A DNA stretch of 64,000 bases from Xenoacremonium recifei (lineage: Eukaryota; Ascomycota; Sordariomycetes; Hypocreales; Nectriaceae), in assembly GCA_012184525.1 (NCBI GenBank), contig WOFQ01000012.1, positions 248,001 through 312,000 on the forward strand, in the 5' to 3' direction. The notes under the pieces were generated by a model. It ran no database searches, was not told where the DNA came from, and saw only the letters and a program-made list of their open reading frames with translations. The translations under genes were made by a program, and so were the position numbers. Position 1 is the first letter of the stretch; every line of letters begins with the position of its first letter. Below are positions 57,158 to 64,000 of the stretch, piece after piece.

Positions 57158-59358
57158 CTAGGTGTCGACTCTAGAAAGCACATCTTGTAATATCTGGCCC
57201 ATCCATCGCACATCACTAGTTCCAGATTGCCACTTATCAATAGTACATATGCATAAACGAACGAGGCTCTGCCAGTCCTCGGGCAAGCTCGCTGCTATAA
57301 GAGGCTGCTTCTCATTCGCCGCGACGAGGAGCAATGAGCAGCCAAACGACTTGCGAAGCAGGCTCCAGATTCCACCATGCCTATGATGCCTCGAGATTAA
57401 AGGTATCAGGGCGACGCAAATGTTGACACAATCCCGAGCTAGATGTAGAAGATCGTTGACACGCGGGTCTTCTGGACGATGGAGAACGAAGAAGAGAATG
57501 GGGCGGTGAATCCATTCAAGACACCAAAGGTACCTCGTCTTGAGGAAAAAAGAGAACTCGTTTCTTGGTTGCTCCGTGTCGGAGAAGCGGAGTGATGGAG
57601 GGAGATTGGATCGCCTGGTTAGATACTTTGTCAGATTGTTCAAACAAGATATTCTCAAGAGACAGACACTTACCACAAAGCAATCTCTTCAGTGAAAGCG
57701 GCGTGCTGCAACACAGATTTGTTCACATCGTCCAACCAGCACTGCTCGCCACGACTATACAGCCCATCCAAGACCCGATTCATGATTTTCCGTAACGATA
57801 TCTCCGCAAGATAGTACAACCAACTGCGTTCCTCCTCCGGCCTCAGCGCGCCCTCGCTCAACGACTGCCCTCCCGGACTCGTCTCCGTCCACCCAGGACT
57901 CTCCGCCGGCTCAGACGCCGACGGAAATGACAGAAATGGGAACAAGTCAGGATACTTGAACCGCAATAACCCCGACGCAGGCAGTTGCAAATCCGCCCGA
58001 AGCTCGCACTCGGCCTTGACGCAACTCCAGTACAGCCGTTGCTCGATGTGCCGTAGCCGGACGTCAGGGCTTGTACCTGAGGCTTGGGACAGCGCTTTTG
58101 CATAGAGGTATGCCTGGGCTTGGATGCAGGCTTGCTGGAGGAGCATCCATGCGGCTAGAGGGCGGACCGCGAATTTCTCGTAGAGACCGGCGAAGTAGTG
58201 GCACTGCACAGAGAGAAGAGAGTGGGAGAGGGTTCCGAGACGGCGCTTGGCGGCTTCAAAGTAGACGTCACCGGCAGCGAGGTCGCCTTGGGAGGCTGCC
58301 GGAAGGGTGCTGCCAGGTGTCCAGGGAGAGGATTCAGGGAAAGGGGCTGTTTGGGAGGGTTCGTAAGGCATTGCAACACAAGCCAGGGCGCATGCAAGCA
58401 ACTTGACCTTCTGTTAGGATTTCCTCATGTAAACGGAAGGGATTTCTGTTTTACTTACTACCAGACAACCAGGTCCATCCCAGCCAGGTCCATACTCAGC
58501 CGACTGTCGAGCATATCTCTTCAAGCTCGAGACCTCCAATATGGGATTCTTAATATGTATCAACACCAAGAATCGTTGACACAGAGGCCAAATATTCTCT
58601 TCTTGGAGAACAGGCCTCCGGTCAGCACCCGAGCTCCCGTTAGAAAGACTCGTCACTGCGCCATCGGCCTCAAACTCCCTCGTCGACTGGAGAGGAAAGG
58701 ACGTCACGGTCTTGTCGCCGCAAAGATCCCGCAGGGCGGGCCATCTGAGGATCGACTCACAAGCACTCGTTTTCGCAGCCAGTTCGGAAACCTCGAGTTG
58801 TCCGAAGCCTTCATCGCTGAAGGCACTTAGATGGTTCGGCTCTTGGGGGAGGATATGTTGAAGGGGCGCTTCTCCAAGGCCGTGGATCGCTGGTGCTGCA
58901 ATCGACGAGGACCCTGCAGGGTGTTGAACTCCCTCCAAAAGGTTGACGACGTGGTTGAGTCTCTCTAAGAGGACACCGTTGGAAACATTCTGGGCTTGAC
59001 TCTGGATTGCATCGGCGTCAGGCTCCGTGTAAATGCAAACAGCACCGTGGAACGAACAGTAACCACAAGACGGCCTCTTGTTGTCACACTTTGTCTTCCG
59101 TGAACGACAAAGCTGACATGCTGTATGTGCTCTCCGGCGGTTAGTGCGGCGATGTCTACTTCTGTGGTTTGACACAGCGTCTACACCGTCCGCTTCAACA
59201 GCTTCAGCATGGAGTTGGGCATCCGGGGCTTCGGAATTGCCCCGCTCGGAGTCTGAGTCTCGGTGCAATACCTCTCGAGCGGTCGCTTCATCACCGTCTG
59301 AGTCCTGCTGCTGCGGTACCGGTGCTTCGGCACCCCGCCTTCTCTTCCCCAGGCGCAT
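57158..59358 (-). CDS. Zn2Cys6 fungal transcription factor, divergent from a sugar transporter
   Basis: Exons 59358..58459, 58410..57674 and 57614..57158 sum to 698 codons (697 aa). The zinc cluster is C81QLC84RSRKTKC91DNKRPSC98GYC101SFHGAVC108, preceded by a basic HRSRHRRTNRRR stretch. The middle-homology region includes NIWPLCQRFLVLIHIKNPIL, KLLACALACVAMPY, FAVRPLAAWMLLQQACIQAQAYL and HIEQRLYWSCVKAECELRADL, typical of the fungal-trans domain. An acidic Asp/Glu/Ser-rich N-terminus could activate. The gene is head-to-head with the MFS sugar-type transporter, sharing about 620 bases of upstream DNA, a common arrangement for pathway-specific regulators. This suggests, but does not prove, that it controls the transporter and possibly the sulfatase beyond it. 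Confidence 0.87.
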
Positions 59359-59981
59359 GATTCAGCTTTCGTGGGGAAGGCAGCGACTTAGCTTGGAGAC
59401 CATGGACGGGGCTGGCTGTAGTTGAGCTGAGAGAGTTTGGGTCTCTCGGGGACGACGGGGACGAAATGGTCTTAAGTCCTCGAGCTGGGGTCAGGCCGGG
59501 GTCAGGCTCTGCCACTAGTACAACAACCATCGGGGATGTCGCGGAGATATGCCAGGAATAGGTGGAGAAGCAAGCTCGCCATCCCAGGCTAAGTTCACGA
59601 CGAAGTCAGGATCAGGGCTTGTATCTCCAGACTTGAACGAGGCAATGGCTCTAGATGGGCTGCAGCACAGTCCTCCGAGGGAGAACTAAGGTCTTGCGAA
59701 GGCTCGTCTCTTCCCCACGATCCTGGCATCAGACGACTTCCCCAGGCTGGCTCAGCAAGGCGGTTGCATCCAGGCCGGGGAGTCTTCCCCACACTCTCGA
59801 GTAGCCCTGGTTCTATCGTTTGGCCTCTGGAATTCTATAACTATTCGTCTTCCTCAGGGCCTTACCTTGATGTTCTCTCCCTAGTCAGAACGCCGAGTGT
59901 CCTCCCTCCTTCGCCAGGTACTCCCAGTCGTCCTTGAAATCTTTTGATCTACCTGGACATTGGTCTTCTTCTGTTTCAGTC
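59359..59981. other. Bidirectional promoter region (regulator / transporter)
   Basis: 623 bases between two divergent starts. Inverted CGG-type half sites could be binding sites for the adjacent zinc-cluster protein, for example GCCGGGG near 59490, but I cannot single one out. No coding content. Confidence 0.45.
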
Positions 59982-61826
59982 ATGGCTCTCTTCCAAAGCG
60001 TCGTCGACCGCTTGGTCGCCGTGCGAGATTCCTTCAACAGAACTTTGTTCGCCACCGTCTCCCTTATCTGCCTGTCACAGTTCAACTTCGGTTTCGATCA
60101 GACAGCCTATTCGACGACCCAAGCTATGGACGCCTTCGAGCGGCAATTCGGAACTTGCAAGGACGGAGAATGTTCGATCGATACCTACTTTCTGTCTCTC
60201 TTAAACAGTCTGCCCTATACAGGCTTCGTTATCGGCCTGTTGATTGGAAGCGAGATTAGTGCTCGATGGGGTCGTCGCATGGTCATGTTCGTGATGAGCA
60301 TCTACGCTTTGGTCACTGCGGCGATTACCTTCTCCTCGACTACGCCTGCGCAAATCTTGACGGCGCGATGCCTAAACTGCGAGTCTTTATTCCAATGAGA
60401 TTGGAAACCTGATGCTGACTTGCCCTCGTTGCAGATGCCTTTGTTGGCATGGAATTGGCCGTCGTCCCCGTGTTCCAATCCGAGATTGTACCCAAAAGAG
60501 TCCGAGGAATGATTGTTGGAACGTATCAACTCATGCTCTTCGTATGCCATCCTGCATTCCCTCAACAGAATCGAAAACTGATAATGATTCTAGCTTGGCA
60601 GTCTGATCATGAGCCTTGTTTGTCTGGGCACAGCCAAACTCCCCGACAACCGACAATGGAAGATTCCCTTTGGTCTCTTCTTTATCATCCCCACCATCGT
60701 TGCTGCATGCATCTGGTTTGTTCCAGAGGTAAGAAAATATTTCGCCGGTTCTACCTCTTAACCTCTTGTTTTGACAAATACAATTTCAACAGTCTCCACG
60801 ATGGCTTATGCTCAAGGGTCGCGAAGATCGTGCTCTCGAATCTCTCCGCAAATTCCGCAAAGGATGCTTCACCGAAGAAGAGATAGCTCTAGAGTTGAAG
60901 GAGGTCAAGGCAGTCCTCGAAGAGGAAATCGAGCAGGGCGGCTTCTTCGACATGTTCAAGAGTTCCAACCTGAAGCGAACTATCATTACCTGCGGCACCA
61001 ACTTCTTCCTCCAACTGACTGGTAACGTCTTTGCCAACAAATACGGCACCGTCTACATCAAGTCTCTCGGCACGATCGACCCGTTCCTCATGACCGTTAT
61101 CAACCAGCTGGTCCAGCTCCTGGGCGTGGTTTGCAACATGAACTTGGTTGACAAATGGGGCCGAAGGTGAGGCTTGACGGTTCTTGAAGTATCATGACAG
61201 TTCTAATCAATCAATGTTCTAGGCCTCTGCTGTTACTTGGAGGGGCAATCCAAGCTGCATCCTTGCTTACGATGGCTGGTTTGGGATCCAAGTCGTCGTC
61301 AGACTCGTACAAAACCGGCATCATTTCTATGCTGACCATCTTTGGATTTGGTTTCGCTGCAGGATGGGCGCCTACCTCCCATATCATTACAGCTGAGGTT
61401 CCATCGTCGAGGCTTCGAGATATGACTTACAGGACTGCTTCTACGATCAATATCCTGATCCAGTACGTGAACCTTCGACTTCAACACTATTTGATAAGCC
61501 AATAACTGACCCGAAATAGATTCGCTACAAGCTTCGCTACCCCCTATCTCCTCGACAAGCCAGGGGCCAACCTCGGAGCAGGAGTCGGCTATTTGTATGG
61601 TGGCGCGGCTGTCTTCGCTATCACGTTTGCGTACTTCTGCGTTCCGGAGTGCATGAACCGAACCCTGGAAGAAATCGACCAGCTTTTCCTGGACGGCGTC
61701 CCCATCCGCAAGTTCCAGACTGCAGAGGTCACGATCCAGACGTACCCGGAAGAGGATGATCATAAGCTTGGACGAGACGATGAATTGAAGCCGCAGGTCA
61801 CATCTTTGGAGACACGGGATGCCTGA
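59982..61826 (+). CDS. MFS sugar transporter (sugar porter family)
   Basis: Six exons, 59982..60378, 60435..60541, 60594..60728, 60793..61166, 61223..61462 and 61520..61826, sum to 520 codons (519 aa). Sugar-porter motifs occur in order: FGFDQTAYS in helix 1, GLLIGSEISARWGRR (helix 2-3 loop), LNYAFVGMELAVVPVFQSEIVPKRVRG, the central WFVPESPRWLMLKGRE, QLTGNVFANKYG, VDKWGRR and the C-terminal VPECMNRTLEEIDQLF. Twelve membrane helices are expected in the plasma membrane. Intron 1 has a GC donor (AACT/GCGAGT) and a normal CAG acceptor; only this splice restores LNYAFVGMEL. The substrate (hexose, disaccharide or sugar derivative) cannot be read. Neighbours are a divergent regulator and a sulfatase on the same strand. 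Confidence 0.92.
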
Positions 61827-62549
61827 GGCCTCGGCATGGGGAAGAATTCGTGGATCATGAAGACGCTGGAAAGGGGTGCTCCAAGACGCGTGAATACACT
61901 TAAAAATCATCTTGGATACTATCCCCATTCGTAGGAGCAGAAATAGATCCAAAGCGAAATATTATGCATATGTTGCAATATTGAACTCTATAAAAAATCA
62001 TGACGTGCAATGATATTGAACACCATCGTGTGTAAGCAGGGTTTGTGCCGCTAGAATCTTCAACGCGGTATTGAATGCCTACCGAGACAAAGACAACGAA
62101 CGTATTGATCCCAAGAAAATGAGACGCTTCATTCTCTCTAGAAACTTCCATAGTCAACTCTCTGGGACAGACAAAAGCCATGACACGACTCGTGACTTCG
62201 GTAAAAGGGCCTTGGCAATGGGGCATGTGAGCTATTCCGTAGTTGTCAAAAGCCTGAAGATCCTGCTGGCGAAGCGCTGGTGTGTCGAATTATCTCCCCG
62301 ACGTCCCCGACGACGACTCCACAACTCAACTCTCAAGATGCATCACGAGTCTAGAGATGCCTTCAAACCTCCAACTAGAGCTTCCCGCCGAGATCCGAAT
62401 GAGGCATCCTGCGCCAAAAGCTCTCACGCGATGTCGGCACAGTCGATCCCGACTCCGGCAACGGACGAAAATTATCTTGCCATGTCTCCCCAACACTCTC
62501 TTTCTCTCAATTCCACCTCTCTCCGTCCTTCCCTCACCCTCAACCCATC
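61827..62549. other. Intergenic between transporter and sulfatase
   Basis: Contains the promoter and leader of the sulfatase gene. A plus-strand open frame at 62071-62580 overlaps the sulfatase start in another frame and has no domain. The left part is AT-rich. Confidence 0.5.
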
Positions 62550-64000
62550 ATGCCGCCAGCAAAGAAGCCCAACTTCCTGATCGTCGTCGCCGATGACTTG
62601 GGCTACAGCGATACAGGCCCATTCGGGTCTGAGATCAAGACGCCAGCGCTGGACCGCATTGCCAAGGAGGGCATCCGTTTGACCAACTTCCACACTGCGT
62701 CGGCATGCTCGCCTACGCGCTCGATGCTGTTCTCGGGGACGGACCATCATATCGCAGGCATTGGTCAGATGGCGGAGCACATGGGCAAGAACCGGGAGCT
62801 CTTTGATGGGAAGCCGGGCTACGAGGGATACTTGAACTTCCGAGTGGCAGCCCTGTCTGAGATTCTCCAGGACTCGGGGTATCTGACGCTGATGTCTGGA
62901 AAATGGTAGGTTACGGTAAATTGGAGTTGTTTGGGCTCGGCTGAGTTTCTGTAGGCATCTAGGAGCAACCAAAGAGCAGGCTCCATGCTCACGAGGCTTC
63001 GACAAGGGCTTCGTCTACCTCCCTGGCAGTGGGAACCACTACAACTACGAGCCGCAGTTCAAAGAAGGCGACACGCGCCCGTCCATGGCCGTCATCGACC
63101 CCAAGACGTTCTGGATGAAGGACGGCGAGTACCTCGACCGACGCCATGAGCTACCTGACGACTTCTACTCGACCAAGAGCTTCACCGACGAGCTCGTCAA
63201 CTACTTGGAGACGCGGACCTCCGAGGAGCGAGAGAAGCCGTTCTTCTCATACCTGGCCTTTACGGCGCCGCACTGGCCGTTGCAGGCTCCCAAGGAGATC
63301 CGCGACTTATACAAGGGCATGTACGACGATGGTCCAGCCGAGCTGCGCAAGAAGCGACTCGCACGACTCATCGAGCTCGGCCTCGTGCCCGCGGACGTCG
63401 AACCCGCGCCCATGACCGGCATCCTCGACCCAGACTGGGAACAGATGAGCCCCCAAGAACGAGCCGAATCAGCACGCAAGATGGAGACCTTCGCGGCCAT
63501 GGTGCACGTCATCGACACCAACATCCAGCGCGTGCTCGACTCCCTCGAGAAGAGCGGCGAGCTCGACAACACCTTCATTCTCTTCATGTCCGACAACGGC
63601 GCCGAGGGCCTGCTGCTCGAAGCTATCCCGATGCTCAACGGCGAGACCAGCATGGGCGCACTCATTGAGAAGCACTATAATAATGAGCTGTCCAACATCG
63701 GCGAGAAGGACTCTTTCACATGGTACGGCGCCAACTGGGCGTGTGCGAGCATGGCGCCGAGTCGCGGCTTCAAGACCTGGATCACCGAGGGCGGCATCCG
63801 ATGTCCCTGCGTGGTGCGCTATCCGCCGCTAGGAGCTTCCTCCGGCGCGCACACCAACACTTTCACAACCGTCATGGACATCCTCCCAACGATACTGGAC
63901 CTTGCCGGCGCGACGCACCCGCATCCGGGGCCGTTCCGGGGCCGCGAGGTCATGCCGAGCCGCGGCAAGTCGTGGATCCCGCATCTCGCCTCTGGAGACG
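62550..64000 (+). CDS. Type I sulfatase (arylsulfatase family), 3' end beyond the window
   Basis: Exon 1 is 62550..62905. After a 49-nt intron, exon 2 runs open from 62955 to the window edge, so about 467 residues are seen. Motifs: metal-binding D15-D16 in VVADDLGYSD, the sulfatase signature C53-S-P-T-R with C53 the residue converted to formylglycine, SGTDHH, LMSGKWHLG, LAFTAPHWPLQAP, and the second metal site ILFMSDNGAEG. No signal peptide is evident at the chosen start (MPPAKKPNFLIV), suggesting a cytosolic enzyme or a missed upstream exon. It hydrolyses sulfate esters of aryl, choline or sugar substrates; the position next to a sugar-type transporter and regulator suggests use of imported sulfated compounds. 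The typical family length of 550-650 aa implies the gene ends shortly beyond the window. Confidence 0.92.

Noticed and set aside
62071..62580. 169-aa plus-strand open frame before the sulfatase
   Set aside because: Overlaps the sulfatase start out of frame, Ser/Arg-rich, no domain.
1..64000. tRNA or rRNA genes
   Set aside because: I looked for B-box-like GGTTCGA sequences in the spacers on both strands and saw none in a convincing cloverleaf context; a covariance-model scan would be decisive.

Overview
The window is nuclear DNA from a filamentous ascomycete (Pezizomycotina). The supporting evidence is short introns of about 44-80 nt with GT-AG ends and CTGAC/CTAAC-type branch sites, three Zn2Cys6 transcription factors, fungal CorA-like proteins, an RNA-silencing RNA-dependent RNA polymerase, an NRPS-like reductase and secreted fungal hydrolases. 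Gene content is compatible with Sordariomycetes, but I cannot name a genus. I assembled the gene models by hand from splice signals and reading phase. Every multi-exon model sums to a multiple of three, except the NLR at 25.6-28.2 kb (one base too many) and the sulfatase cut by the window edge.

Layout. 1.8-3.4 kb: amino-acid permease (+). 5.9-9.8 kb: a single-exon A-T-R-SDR enzyme matching the glycine-betaine reductase (ATRR) architecture (+). 11.6-12.9 kb: secreted LPMO-like/chitin-binding type-4 protein with an acidic Cys-containing tail (+). 13.5-15.4 kb: membrane-tethered arylsulfotransferase-like protein (-). 17.9-24.7 kb: three tandem CorA-like paralogues on the minus strand. Only the middle one keeps the GMN motif and membrane helices; the first has lost them and the third is a pseudogene. 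25.6-29.2 kb: an NB-ARC/TPR NLR-like gene (-) with a one-base frame disruption, immediately preceded by a degenerate alpha/beta-hydrolase module that is probably its separated N-terminus. 31.4-35.5 kb: silencing RdRP (-).

36.6-39.3 kb: Zn2Cys6 factor (+). 40.1-41.8 kb: RIO1 kinase (-). 42.6-44.1 kb: secreted aspartic protease (-). 45.8-46.9 kb: NmrA-like protein (+). 48.2-49.2 kb: unknown protein (+). 49.9-51.0 kb: thioredoxin-reductase-like flavoprotein (+). 51.7-54.3 kb: Zn2Cys6 factor (+). 55.7-56.9 kb: secreted alpha/beta hydrolase (+). 57.2-59.4 kb: Zn2Cys6 factor (-), divergent from an MFS sugar transporter at 60.0-61.8 kb (+). 62.6 kb to the window end: a type I sulfatase (+, partial).

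How the genes may work together. The 17.9-35.5 kb block is a same-strand accessory region: duplicated CorA-like genes, an NLR-type sensor gene and a silencing RdRP. It shows duplication, truncation, minisatellites and pseudogenisation, as expected of fast-evolving self/non-self or genome-defence loci. The 55.7-64 kb block (secreted hydrolase, regulator, transporter, sulfatase) looks like a small catabolic module. Housekeeping content is limited mainly to RIO1. The most interesting items are the split and disrupted NLR, the TM-less CorA-like paralogues and the four-domain betaine-type reductase.
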